Notes under the pieces: generated by a model
The model's database searches: none
Told to the model about the DNA's origin: nothing
The model's input: the letters and a program-made list of their open reading frames with translations, nothing else
Program-made: the position numbers and the translations under genes
In this document: piece by piece, positions 14,884 through 21,655 of the stretch
Numbering within the stretch: position 1 is the stretch's first letter
Layout: each line of letters starts with the position of its first letter
Assembly (NCBI GenBank): GCA_023391875.1
Contig: JAEWAB010000008.1
Span: 1 to 26,626, forward strand
Direction of reading: 5' to 3'
Length of the DNA stretch: 26,626 bases
From: Bacillota bacterium
Lineage (GTDB): Bacteria; Bacillota; Clostridia; Oscillospirales; Ruminococcaceae

Positions 14884-15027
14884 ATTATATCATAAACGTA
14901 GTCACGTTTATGATATAATCGTCCATCCCCGCCGGTTGCCCCGCAGGGGCGAGGCGGCTGGACATAAAATATATAATAAGCGCTCCGAGACTATCGTATT
15001 TTACTCGGGCTTATGCGCTTATTATAT
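14884..15027. repeat. Three consecutive hairpins, a MITE-like or RNA element
   Basis: Hairpin 1 has perfect 16-bp arms ATTATATCATAAACGT (14884-14899) and the complement at 14904-14919 around AGTC. Hairpin 2 (14921-14963) has GTCCA/TGGAC at its base, CGCC/GGCG in the middle and GCCCC/GGGGC at the tip. Hairpin 3 has perfect 13-bp arms ATATAATAAGCGC (14971-14983) and GCGCTTATTATAT (15015-15027) with an inner CCGAG/CTCGG. The words ATTATATCAT at 14884 and 15021 frame the block as direct copies. The gap 14778-15159 otherwise holds only the upstream terminator. No gene is visible in it. Confidence 0.75.
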
Positions 15028-15159
15028 CATTGAGAGTGGCCTGTGCGTAGATGTAGATATTTCCACCGGCTTGGTTGCACGCGATAAGTTTAAGGGTTAT
15101 ACTGTTATTATTGGAACAGACTGTACCTATTAATCTTGCATCAGGGGAGGATGACGGCG

Positions 15160-16170
15160 ATGCCAAAATCGGAGAACCAGAAGCTCAAGCTGCTTTACCT
15201 TTATAAGATACTGCTCGAGCAGACCGACGAGCAGCACCCGCTTTCGATACAGGAGCTGATCGCCGCCCTCGCCCGCTACGACGTCTTAGCCGAGCGCAAA
15301 AGCATTTATGACGACTTAGAGGCGCTGCGCCGCTACGGGCTGGACATCCCCTTTCAAAAGGCCCAGCCCTCGGGCTATTATGTCGCCTCCCGCCCCTTTG
15401 AGCTGCCGGAGCTGAAGCTGCTCGCCGACGCGGTGGCCTCCTCGAAGTTTATCACCGAAAAGAAATCCGCCGAGCTGATTAAGAAGATCGAGGGCCTCGC
15501 GAGCGTACATGAGGCGCGCCAGCTGCAGCGGCAGGTATTCGTATCGGGGCGCGTGAAAACCATGAACGAGAAAATCTATTATAATGTAGACACCATCCAT
15601 CAGGCGATTGCGCAGAACCGGCAGATCGCCTTTCTGTACTACGAATACACCGTGAATAAGGCCAAAAGCTACCGCCACGGCGGCGAGCAGTACCGCGCCT
15701 CGCCCTACGCCCTTTCGTGGGACGACGAGAACTACTACATGATCGCCTACTACGAAAAGTACCCCACCAGCTTTTCGCACTTCCGCGTGGACAAGATGGA
15801 GCATATCGGGATGCTGGAGGAGAAACGCCTCTCGCCCCCCGACCGCAAGGCGTTTAACCCCGCCGAATACGCGAAAAAGGTCTTTAATATGTTCGGCGGA
15901 GAGGAAGAGCGCATCAAGCTGCAGTTTGACAATACGCTTATCGGGGTGGTACTCGACCGCTTCGGCAAGGAGGTTTCGGTTTACCCCGCGGACGACAAAA
16001 GCTTTATCGTAAACGTGGATGCGCTTATAAGCCCCACCCTGCTCGGCTGGCTGTTCAGCTTCGGGGATAAGGTGAAAATCCTCGAGCCGCAGAGCCTGAT
16101 TGAAAAGCTGCGCCGTCAGGCCGCCGAAAGCCTTGCGGCATACGAAAAGGATACAACACCGATAAAATAA
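15160..16170 (+). CDS. HTH-WYL transcriptional regulator
   Basis: This 336-residue regulator has an N-terminal winged helix (about residues 8-75, with SIQELIAALARYDVLAERKSIYDDLEALRRYG). A WYL domain at about 140-215 has the characteristic FLYYEYTVNK and YRASPYALSWDDENYYMIAYY, where WYL reads YYM, and HFRVDKME supplies the arginine. A WCX-like C-terminal domain covers about 245-330. It would bind DNA as a dimer and respond to an unknown ligand. ATG 15160 is chosen because AGGGGAGG lies 9 bases upstream. The ATG at 15151 is too close to that site. It stands alone between the three-hairpin element and a strong terminator, and no target gene is evident. Confidence 0.9.
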   Translation: MPKSENQKLKLLYLYKILLEQTDEQHPLSIQELIAALARYDVLAERKSIYDDLEALRRYGLDIPFQKAQPSGYYVASRPFELPELKLLADAVASSKFITEKKSAELIKKIEGLASVHEARQLQRQVFVSGRVKTMNEKIYYNVDTIHQAIAQNRQIAFLYYEYTVNKAKSYRHGGEQYRASPYALSWDDENYYMIAYYEKYPTSFSHFRVDKMEHIGMLEEKRLSPPDRKAFNPAEYAKKVFNMFGGEEERIKLQFDNTLIGVVLDRFGKEVSVYPADDKSFIVNVDALISPTLLGWLFSFGDKVKILEPQSLIEKLRRQAAESLAAYEKDTTPIK

Positions 16171-16185
16171 CATATAGTTTAAATC

Positions 16186-16227
16186 AAAGAGGTCTATTCG
16201 TCGCTTTTGCGATGAATAGGCCTCTTT
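16186..16227 (+). terminator. Strong intrinsic terminator after the WYL gene
   Basis: A 19-bp stem (16186-16204 with 16209-16227, one G-U pair) closes on TTTT. The 3' arm ends in CCTCTTT. It lies 15 bases past the stop codon. Confidence 0.8.
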
Positions 16228-16315
16228 CCCTGTGTTGAGTACGGTTTATGGTACACCCTCTTCTATATAATAAGGATGTAAAACGAAATACAATTCTTAG
16301 AAAGAGGTGTTGTGT

Positions 16316-16441
16316 ATGAATTACAGTATTCGATATGTGGGCGGGCATGTAGAGGTATTTGACGCGCAGGGGAACTTCCTGTTTTCGGCCGACACCGAAG
16401 CGGAGGCCAGAAGCGAGCTAAGGGAAATCGAGGCGGCGTAA
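16316..16441 (+). CDS. 41-residue conserved-looking small protein
   Basis: ATG 16316 follows AGAGGTG at a good distance and opens a 41-codon frame beginning MNYSIRYVGGHVEVFDAQ and ending ELREIEAA. The sequence looks like a beta hairpin (YSIRYVGGHVEVFDAQGNFLFSA) followed by one charged helix (DTEAEARSELREIEAA). I recall similar short unnamed proteins in related clostridia, but no function is known to me. A promoter-like TATAAT (16264-16269) lies upstream. The upstream region and the 3' end are duplicated at 17173-17282 with the middle missing, which shows that this unit has been copied and decayed locally. Confidence 0.7.
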   Translation: MNYSIRYVGGHVEVFDAQGNFLFSADTEAEARSELREIEAA

Positions 16442-16626
16442 GCGGGCGGTGGACGCGTATTGATTCTGCCAGCAAGATCAATAAGAAAGCAGCGGCTATT
16501 TATAAAAGCTTGGTTTCGCTCATTTTCTTTTACTTATACTATATAAACTTAAGGTTACGCCCTCCCTATCAGAACCTTCTAATTCTCGGCAACCTCACAT
16601 AAGCTGGTTCAGAGGGGGGCTTATAT

Positions 16627-17145
16627 ATGTACTGTCCATTCGATTGCGAACGCTTCAGACGCTACAGCGTTGAACTGCCTTACCCCAAGGTCACCATCAC
16701 AAAGCCCAACAGGCGGTATGCTACTATCATATCCGGCGCGTTTGGGGGCAAAGGCTCGGAAATGACGGCGATTACGCAGTACGTCATACACCGGCTGTTA
16801 ATACAGGACTACCCCGAAGCGTTTGACGCTTATAAATATATCGCGTCGGTGGAAATGACACATTGGCAGCTGCTTGGGGGCTTAGTCAGAGACCTGGGGC
16901 TTGAACCGCGCTTTTTATCCTATGAAACAAACTGTTACTGGAACGGCAGCTTCCCCGCCTACCGGCGTGCATTCCGTGAAATCCTTGAGGCGGATTTTGA
17001 AGGCGAGTATGCCGCGATAGAGCATTACACGAAAATGATCGGACTCATCGACAATGAGGAAATCCAAACCCTGTTTCGGCGTATCATTCTTGATGAAGAG
17101 AAGCATATCGAAATACTTACGGGGTTATATGGCGGGGACAAATAG
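16627..17145 (+). CDS. Ferritin-like (rubrerythrin/CotJC-type) di-metal protein
   Basis: This 172-residue protein has a short N-terminal extension (PYPKVTITKPNRRYA) and then a four-helix ferritin-like bundle. Candidate metal ligands are Glu45 in GSEMTAITQY, Glu and His in VEMTHWQLL (an ExxH pair), a Glu in EADFEGEYAAIEHY and the ExxH pair in LDEEKHIEIL. This fits the E, ExxH, E, ExxH pattern of di-iron or di-manganese proteins. Related clostridial proteins are annotated ferritin-like or manganese-catalase-like and are sometimes spore-associated. A role in peroxide or oxygen defence is likely but unproven. The ribosome binding site AGAGGGGGG lies 7 bases before the ATG. Cys3 and Cys7 near the start are unusual for the family. 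Confidence 0.82.
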   Translation: MYCPFDCERFRRYSVELPYPKVTITKPNRRYATIISGAFGGKGSEMTAITQYVIHRLLIQDYPEAFDAYKYIASVEMTHWQLLGGLVRDLGLEPRFLSYETNCYWNGSFPAYRRAFREILEADFEGEYAAIEHYTKMIGLIDNEEIQTLFRRIILDEEKHIEILTGLYGGDK

Positions 17146-17172
17146 GTTTTTGCCTATCCACTCAGGTAATAA

Positions 17173-17282
17173 GTACGGCTTATGGTACACCATCTTCTAT
17201 ATGATATAGGTAGTGAAATGAACGGAGGCAAGAAGCGGGCTGCGGGAGATGTAGGCTGCGTAAGCGGCGGCCGCGTATTCTC
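17173..17282 (+). pseudogene. Decayed partial copy of the 41-residue gene
   Basis: 17173-17220 matches 16239-16289 (GTACGGYTTATGGTACACC then TCTTCTATAT). 17223-17282 matches 16401-16466 (CGGAGGC, AGAAGCG, GCGTAAGCGG, CGCGTATT). About 110 bases between the two blocks, covering the start codon and most of the coding region, are missing. The TAA in GCGTAAGCGG is retained in position. It is a promoter plus 3'-end remnant and not a working gene. Confidence 0.7.
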
Positions 17283-17310
17283 AACGACATGAAGCGGAGG
17301 AAAGACAAAG

Positions 17311-17748
17311 ATGAAAGATAGATTTATCACCATTACAGGCTTTAAGTACTACTACGGTACGCGACCGCTGCAGATCGGTGCACTGGTGAAGTGTATCAAG
17401 GAGCCGGATAACAGCTACGACCAGGAGGCCATCAAGGCCGTCATGCCCATGATAGGCACGGTGGGGTATGTGGCAAACAGCCCAAGTACCGTCGCGGGAG
17501 GCACCATGAGCGCGGGACGCATCTACGACCATGTGAAGAGGCAGTTTTATGTTCGCGTAATGTTCACCACCTTCACCAAGGTTATCTGCAAAATCGAGTT
17601 TGGCAGTAATGAAGCATATGAGCGCGAGCTCAGGGCGCAGATGGGGGAGGATGAGGACGACTGGGGCTGGATAGAGGACGAGGAAGTGCCGGCGGGGAAA
17701 TCAAACGGCGTATTTTATTATCAGACTTCTGATGAGGATGATGTTTAA
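17311..17748 (+). CDS. HIRAN-domain protein
   Basis: This 145-residue protein consists of a HIRAN domain (residues about 5-100, with ITGFKYYYG, VKCIKEPDNSYDQEAIKAVMP and GTVGYVANSPSTV) and an acidic C-terminal tail (about 105-145, rich in D and E). HIRAN domains bind DNA 3' ends or damaged and stalled-replication DNA, usually fused to helicases such as HLTF. Here it stands alone, as in many clostridia, and the partner is unknown. GGAGG lies 10 bases before ATG 17311. Its upstream region is the decayed copy of the 41-residue gene. There is no obvious operon partner. Confidence 0.88.
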   Translation: MKDRFITITGFKYYYGTRPLQIGALVKCIKEPDNSYDQEAIKAVMPMIGTVGYVANSPSTVAGGTMSAGRIYDHVKRQFYVRVMFTTFTKVICKIEFGSNEAYERELRAQMGEDEDDWGWIEDEEVPAGKSNGVFYYQTSDEDDV

Positions 17749-17760
17749 CAAGTACCAATC

Positions 17761-17800
17761 TGTCTACAATTGTCCACATATGTACACATTTGTCCACATG
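17761..17800. repeat. Four tandem 10-bp repeats, helically phased
   Basis: Four units of exactly 10 bases run head to tail: TGTCTACAAT, TGTCCACATA, TGTACACATT and TGTCCACATG, and the next bases begin TGTT. The consensus is TGTCCACATW. With one unit per DNA turn, bound proteins would sit on one face. The array abuts the extended -10 of the DUF4160/DUF2442 pair and looks like an operator. Confidence 0.7.
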
Positions 17801-17809
17801 TGTTATGAT
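17801..17809 (+). promoter_or_regulatory. Extended -10 of the DUF4160-DUF2442 pair
   Basis: TGTTATGAT matches the extended -10 pattern TGnTATRAT, begins right after the repeat array and lies about 50 bases before the ATG at 17861. TATAAA at 17819-17824 is an alternative. Confidence 0.45.
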
Positions 17810-17860
17810 AATAATAAGTATAAAAACCAGTATTCTAGATTAAAATGGAGGTAATCGGTA

Positions 17861-18127
17861 ATGCCACTAATATCACAGTTTTATGGTATCCTGATTAGGA
17901 TGTTCTTTAATGATACTGAGCAGCACCATTTGCCCCATTTCCACGCTGTTTATGGGGAATACTCCGCAACTTATTCTACGGAGGGTGAGGTGCTTGGAGG
18001 ACAATTGCCTACGAAGCAGCATAAATTGGTTGTAGCTTGGGCAGCTATTCATCAGGACGAGCTAGCCGCGCTTTGGACCCTTACACAGGAAAGCGGCGAG
18101 TACTTTACGATTAAAGGATTGGAGTGA
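17861..18127 (+). CDS. DUF4160-domain protein (toxin-antitoxin-like pair, first gene)
   Basis: This 88-residue protein has the DUF4160 signature: ISQFYGILIRMFFNDTEQHHLPHFHAVYGEYSATYS, with the histidine cluster HHLPHFH, followed by a helical end (AWAAIHQDELAALW). DUF4160 genes commonly sit beside DUF2442 genes and the pair is often proposed to be a toxin-antitoxin-like module, though the activity is not established. ATG 17861 follows GGAGG at 9 bases. The gene ends at 18127, five bases before the likely ATG of the DUF2442 gene. The phased repeat upstream would suit autoregulation. Confidence 0.9.
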   Translation: MPLISQFYGILIRMFFNDTEQHHLPHFHAVYGEYSATYSTEGEVLGGQLPTKQHKLVVAWAAIHQDELAALWTLTQESGEYFTIKGLE

Positions 18128-18132
18128 TTGAC

Positions 18133-18372
18133 ATGGTGCCACGTCCCAAAGAGGTTACACCGTTATCTGGCTATCGGTTACAGGTGACGTTTGATAATGG
18201 CGAGACGCGGGTGTTTGACATGTCACCTCTTCTGGAACTGCCTTGTTACAGCCGTCTGAAAAACCTCGCAATCTTTAATACCGCTAAAGCACGGGACATC
18301 ACGGTTGAATGGGTAACGGGCGAAGACCTTTGCCCCGACAGACTTTATCATGAAAGCCGCCCGGTTCATTAA
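18133..18372 (+). CDS. DUF2442-domain protein (partner of DUF4160)
   Basis: This 79-residue protein matches DUF2442: PKEVTPLSGYRLQVTFDNGETRVFDMSPLLELP and a C-terminal AKARDITVEWVTGEDLCPDRLY. It is the usual downstream partner of DUF4160. ATG 18133 is chosen because GGAG (18121-18124) lies 8 bases upstream. An in-frame GTG at 18124, overlapping the DUF4160 stop, is a possible alternative and would indicate translational coupling. A bidirectional terminator follows. Confidence 0.9.
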   Translation: MVPRPKEVTPLSGYRLQVTFDNGETRVFDMSPLLELPCYSRLKNLAIFNTAKARDITVEWVTGEDLCPDRLYHESRPVH

Positions 18373-18395
18373 TGCCTACATCTTTTTCTAACACA

Positions 18396-18429
18396 AAACC
18401 CTCTCAAAGCCAAGGCCTTGAGAGGGTTT
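18396..18429. terminator. Bidirectional terminator between DUF2442 and rpsI
   Basis: AAACCCTCTCAA (18396-18407) pairs with TTGAGAGGGTTT (18418-18429), with T-rich sequence on both outer sides. The genes on either side converge. Confidence 0.8.
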
Positions 18430-18492
18430 ATTTGTTTTATGAAGCAGTCTGCATAGGGGCGCAGGGATAAGACCTGCACACCAAAAGCGAAA

Positions 18493-18894
18493 CTATCTCT
18501 TGCTAAACTGCGGAGCGCGACGAGCGGCTTTGAGGCCGTACTTCTTACGCTCTTTCATACGAGGATCGCGGGTGAGGAAGCCTGCGCTCTTTAAAACGGG
18601 GCGAAGCTCGCCGTCGTTTACCTGCAGCAACGCTCTGGCAACACCGTGACGGATGGCACCGGCCTGGCCGGAAACACCGCCGCCTGCTACGGTGCAGATC
18701 ATGTCAAAAGCGGCAATATTGTTTGTAAGGGCTAAGGGCTGACGAACAATCAGCTTGAGGGTCTCAAGGCCGAAGTAATCATCGATGCTTCTGCCGTTTA
18801 TGGTAATGTTACCGGTGCCCTTGTAAAGTCTTACTCTGGCAACCGAATGCTTTCTTCTGCCTGTGCCGTAAAGATAAGGTTTTGACTCGTACAT
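18493..18894 (-). CDS. rpsI: 30S ribosomal protein S9
   Basis: This 133-residue protein is a full-length bacterial S9. GTGRRKHSVARVRLYKGTG opens the conserved core, then NGRSIDDYF and GGGVSGQAGAIRHGVARAL, and the basic tail RDPRMKERKKYGLKAARRAPQFSKR reaches the P-site tRNA with its C-terminal Lys-Arg. ATG 18894 is chosen because GGAGG lies 8 bases upstream. The in-frame GTG at 18900 is only 2 bases from it. It lies 19 bases downstream of rplM and is cotranscribed with it, as in nearly all bacteria. Confidence 0.98.
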   Translation of the reverse strand: MYESKPYLYGTGRRKHSVARVRLYKGTGNITINGRSIDDYFGLETLKLIVRQPLALTNNIAAFDMICTVAGGGVSGQAGAIRHGVARALLQVNDGELRPVLKSAGFLTRDPRMKERKKYGLKAARRAPQFSKR

Positions 18895-18913
18895 TCTCAC
18901 TGCCTCCTTCCGA

Positions 18914-19345
18914 TTATTCCTGCACCCAAGCCACGGGGTTCTGTGCCTGCTGGTTGTGCTCCGCGCCCTTGTAAACGCGCAGACGCTTTAAGCAGTTGGC
19001 ACCCAGTGTATTGTGGGGCAGCATACCCTTTACCGCAAGCTCCATGGTGAACTCGGGCTTATACTTGAGCATGTCTTTGTACTGGATTTCCTTTAAGCCG
19101 CCTACCCAGCCGCTGTGGTGGCGGTACAGCTTCTGTACGCCCTTCTTACCGGTTAAAATCGCCTTCTCGGCGTTGATGATGATTACACTGTCGCCGGTGT
19201 CGATGTTCGGGGTGTAGATGGGCTTGTGTTTGCCGCGCAGAATAAACGCAGCTTTTTCAGCCGTACGCCCAAGGGGCTTGCCGGCCGCATCAAGAATATA
19301 CCAGGTGCGCTTAATATCGTCTGCCTTTGGCATAAAAGTTGACAT
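18914..19345 (-). CDS. rplM: 50S ribosomal protein L13
   Basis: This 143-residue L13 has the family core: RTWYILDAAGKPLGRTAEKAAFILRGKHKP, DTGDSVIIINAEKAILTGKK, YRHHSGWVGGLKEI and VKGMLPHNTLGANCLKRLRVYKGAEHNQQAQNP. It is an early assembly protein of the large subunit. ATG 19345 is chosen because GGAGGG lies 8 bases upstream. A longer frame to a TTG at 19369 would run through that site. It is the first gene of the rplM-rpsI operon, with a consensus promoter and a structured leader, and expression is probably controlled by the leader. Confidence 0.98.
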   Translation of the reverse strand: MSTFMPKADDIKRTWYILDAAGKPLGRTAEKAAFILRGKHKPIYTPNIDTGDSVIIINAEKAILTGKKGVQKLYRHHSGWVGGLKEIQYKDMLKYKPEFTMELAVKGMLPHNTLGANCLKRLRVYKGAEHNQQAQNPVAWVQE

Positions 19346-19369
19346 GGTTTGTTCCCTCCATATACTCAA

Positions 19370-19476
19370 AATCGCAGGGTATAGCGGGTCTGGCTATACC
19401 GCAGTTTCACCCCCAAGGCCGCAAGTTGCCGTTTGGGCGGGTGCCGCCGTACCCATTCTCTGTGCGGCGGTCAACA
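19370..19476 (-). ncRNA. Structured rplM leader (L13-leader type)
   Basis: Between the transcript start (about 19476) and the ribosome binding site, the minus strand can form CCGCCG/CGGCGG (19470-19465 with 19449-19444) and GGTATAGC/GCTATACC (19400-19393 with 19385-19378). Between them lies a GC-rich segment with AGAGAATGGGTA. Position and shape fit the Firmicute L13 ribosomal leader, through which L13 is thought to repress its own operon. I assign it by shape and context, not by a covariance model. Confidence 0.6.
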
Positions 19477-19482
19477 TGAACT

Positions 19483-19511
19483 ATTATATCGTGCGGTTTT
19501 TGGCCTGTCAA
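19483..19511 (-). promoter_or_regulatory. Consensus sigma-A promoter of rplM-rpsI
   Basis: TTGACA (19511-19506) and TATAAT (19488-19483) on the minus strand are perfect hexamers with a 17-base spacer. Confidence 0.85.
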
Positions 19512-19735
19512 CACGCGATGCCGTTTATTTTAATTTATTATATGGTTTTCGCTATCAATCTTATTCATTTTCTCGATATCTCTCTGTTTCTTGTCTGGCG
19601 TTTCATTATTGAGGGGCAGAAGTTGCCGCGCCGCAGGATATGTGCCGTGGTGGAAGAAAAGGCGCGGTTAGGTCTGTCAATGGATACTCGGGTGATGATC
19701 CTTCCCTCGTAGTGTCCCCAAAAACCAAGACGTAG

Positions 19736-19809
19736 GGGCGGGGTTCTCCCGCCCGTGGCTTCCCCTGCCGCCTCATGGTATCTGGGTATGGGCGATTCCT
19801 GAATCGCCC
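19736..19809. repeat. Two short hairpin repeats upstream of rplM
   Basis: GGGCGGG/CCCGCCC (19736-19754) follows GTAGG. GGGCGATTC/GAATCGCCC (19790-19809) has a 2-base loop. They belong to the same family as the 5.9-6.5 kb cluster. The rest of 19512-19735 shows no gene or structure. Confidence 0.65.
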
Positions 19810-19892
19810 AAGATTATTCCTTCTGCCACAAAGATAACGTACGAAACGGTACATACTGCGTCTTTACTATACTTACTACAATATTGTACATT

Positions 19893-19945
19893 GCCGGTTC
19901 CCGCACCGGCAGGCGGGTTCCTTTTCTAGTTCGAGAAAAGGAACC
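19893..19945. repeat. Two perfect hairpins beside the long repeat
   Basis: GCCGGT/ACCGGC (19893-19910) is followed by the 12-bp stem GGTTCCTTTTCT/AGAAAAGGAACC (19916-19927 with 19934-19945, loop AGTTCG). They lie just before the second copy of the long repeat. Confidence 0.65.
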
Positions 19946-19990
19946 AAAAGCGAAGCAGGGAGTACCCTGCACCCCGCGGCTTACGGCTGC

Positions 19991-20226
19991 GGAGGAGGAC
20001 TGATACACTATCGCAGAAAACTCGGCAAAAGCATGACATGCGGCCCCAGCCTTAGGTCATGCTTTTGTAGCTGCAAACTGCGGTTTGCAGCTATTCCCTC
20101 GTTCACTCAATCGAAGAAATGCGTTTTCCGCATCCGTAAGCCGCCACTCTCAGGTGGATTACTGCAAATCTTCAGTGAGAAGCAGCGCGGTCAGACAGGC
20201 GGTAGCAGAATCTTCGATAGAGACCC
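19991..20226. repeat. Long intergenic repeat with two perfect hairpins, copy 2
   Basis: This is the same element as at 1-236. Its hairpins lie at 20027-20066 (AAAAGCATGAC/GTCATGCTTTT) and 20068-20093 (TAGCTGCAAAC/GTTTGCAGCTA). Both ends are conserved between copies and the middle (about 20115-20190) has drifted. It is in the same orientation as copy 1. Confidence 0.85.
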
Positions 20227-20234
20227 GAGGGGTT

Positions 20235-20383
20235 ACGAACGGCGACACCCTGAGGCTAGAGCCGAATGTGCGCCGTTCGTCGAGGGTGCTAAATTAGAGG
20301 CATCCATTTTCCCTGCCTGTTTGACCGCGCGGGGGTTCAGGGGGCCTCCCCTGATTCGCTTGGCTTTTCAGTTGCTGAAAAGC
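20235..20383. repeat. Further hairpins following repeat copy 2
   Basis: Perfect 10-bp arms ACGAACGGCG (20235-20244) and CGCCGTTCGT (20271-20280), and 9-bp arms GCTTTTCAG (20363-20371) and CTGAAAAGC (20375-20383). They are absent after copy 1. No gene is visible. Confidence 0.6.
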
Positions 20384-20486
20384 TGCTCCTCTTTCTCGAA
20401 CAAGAAAAGGATGGGCCCGTCGCGGCCTGAGCGACAATGTACAACACAGCAGAATTCATAATAAAAGCGCAGTAGGTAAAAACCAC

Positions 20487-20830
20487 GGGCGGGAAAACCC
20501 CGCCCCTACAAGGAGAAATCTGGCTCCGGACGGAACGGCACGGTGGCCGTTCCCTACACAATTACCGTAACACGATGGGCAAGCGTGGGCCGCCGAGGTC
20601 GTCGGCCCCTACAATGCGGTAACAGGGCGGTTAGGGTTGTAGGGGAGACCTTTGGTCTCCCGCGGATTCTATGCAGCGTGCGGTAGACCGCGGGCGAACA
20701 CAGTTCGCCCCTACCCGGTTCCCGTGGATGGACGGAACCAACCGCGGGGCGTAGGGGTCGCCGCCCCCTACAACACCTCTGGTCCCCATGTTGTAGGGTT
20801 GTAGGGGCGAACTGTTCCCCCGCCCGCGCT
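20487..20830. repeat. Second cluster of short GGGG...CCCC hairpin repeats
   Basis: Hairpins here include GGGCGGG/CCCGCCC (20487-20505), GGAACGGC/GCCGTTCC (near 20532-20552), GGGCCG/CGGCCC (near 20588-20608), GGGAGACC/GGTCTCCC (20643-20661) and GGGCGAAC/GTTCGCCC (20692-20710), most flanked by GTAGGGG or CCCCTAC. The stretch 20616-20693 closely matches 6023-6096. No gene is visible between 19512 and 21049. Confidence 0.8.
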
Positions 20831-20986
20831 GCCCCGCGGCGTAGGTAAAAGCGGCCATGAGCAGCGGCAGCAGGATATGCTGCTATAGCGATGTTCTTAC
20901 AACGTAGAGATATAAATAGGCTGTTACTACATTATTATAATATAGCTTCCTTATTGTAAAGCACAGAAATATTTCCATTCACGATA

Positions 20987-21015
20987 TTGACAAGCGCAAG
21001 CAGTTGTATTATGAT
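20987..21015 (+). promoter_or_regulatory. Sigma-A promoter of the TetR operon
   Basis: TTGACA (20987-20992) and TATGAT (21010-21015) have a 17-base spacer. The transcript would start about 28 bases before ATG 21050. Confidence 0.7.
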
Positions 21016-21049
21016 GATTATAAAATCAATGACTATGGAGTCAGTAAAA

Positions 21050-21655
21050 ATGAGCAAGACAAACCGGCAGCTACAAAAAGAGCAGACCAAGGCCCTGCTG
21101 CTTCAAACCGCACGGGAGGTGTTTGCCGCGCGCGGCATCATGAACACCCGCATGTCGGATATCGCGCAGGCTGCGGGCGTTTCGCACGGCACGGTGTTTC
21201 TGCACTTCGCCACGCAGGAAGCGCTGATCACCGAGGTGGTGGAGGCTTGCGGCAACGAGATGGCACGGCGCACCCACGAGCTTGCCCACCGCCCTGCGGG
21301 GCTTGGGGCGGTACTAAGGGCGCACCTAAACAGCATCAAGGCCTTCGAGCCGTTCTACACGCGGCTGGTCATCGAAAACCGGCTGCTCCCCCCTGCCGCG
21401 CGCGACGTGTGGGTGGGCATCCAGTCGGCGATATCACTGCATTTCAGCGAGGCCGCGGCAAGCGAGATCGCGGCGGGCCGGGTGAAAAACATCTCCCCGC
21501 ACCTGCTGTTCAACACGTGGGTGGGGCTCTTGCACTACTACCTTGCCAACGCCGACCTGTTCGCCCCCGAGGGCGGGGTCGTGAAGCGCTACGGGGATAC
21601 TTTACTGAACCACTATATGCAGCTTATCAACAGTCAGGCAGGTGATCATCAATGA
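21050..21655 (+). CDS. TetR/AcrR-family transcriptional regulator
   Basis: This 201-residue regulator has an N-terminal TetR helix-turn-helix (about residues 8-55): TKALLLQTAREVFAARGIMNTRMSDIAQAAGVSHGTVFLHFATQEALITEV. A helical ligand-binding and dimer domain follows (about 60-195), containing hydrophobic HLLFNTWVGLLHYYLANADLF. Such proteins usually repress their own operon until a small ligand binds. ATG 21050 is chosen because it has TATGGAG 9 bases upstream; a longer frame would begin inside the -35 box. It overlaps the TfoX-like gene by 4 bases (ATGA) and heads a five-gene operon that it probably controls. Confidence 0.93.
   Translation: MSKTNRQLQKEQTKALLLQTAREVFAARGIMNTRMSDIAQAAGVSHGTVFLHFATQEALITEVVEACGNEMARRTHELAHRPAGLGAVLRAHLNSIKAFEPFYTRLVIENRLLPPAARDVWVGIQSAISLHFSEAAASEIAAGRVKNISPHLLFNTWVGLLHYYLANADLFAPEGGVVKRYGDTLLNHYMQLINSQAGDHQ

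Noticed and set aside
15316..16173. A 285-codon minus-strand frame over the WYL gene
   Set aside because: It is a shadow of the WYL regulator, which has recognisable domains and a ribosome binding site.
17218..17292. A 24-codon frame in the decayed copy of the 41-residue gene
   Set aside because: It is out of context, has no ribosome binding site, and the region is a deletion remnant.
18894..19369. Longer N-termini for rpsI (GTG 18900) and rplM (TTG 19369)
   Set aside because: The GTG is only 2 bases from its GGAGG, and the longer rplM frame runs through its own ribosome binding site; the chosen ATGs have normal spacing and fit the family lengths.
19218..19712. A 164-codon plus-strand frame
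   Set aside because: It runs antisense through rplM, its leader and its promoter and has no family resemblance.
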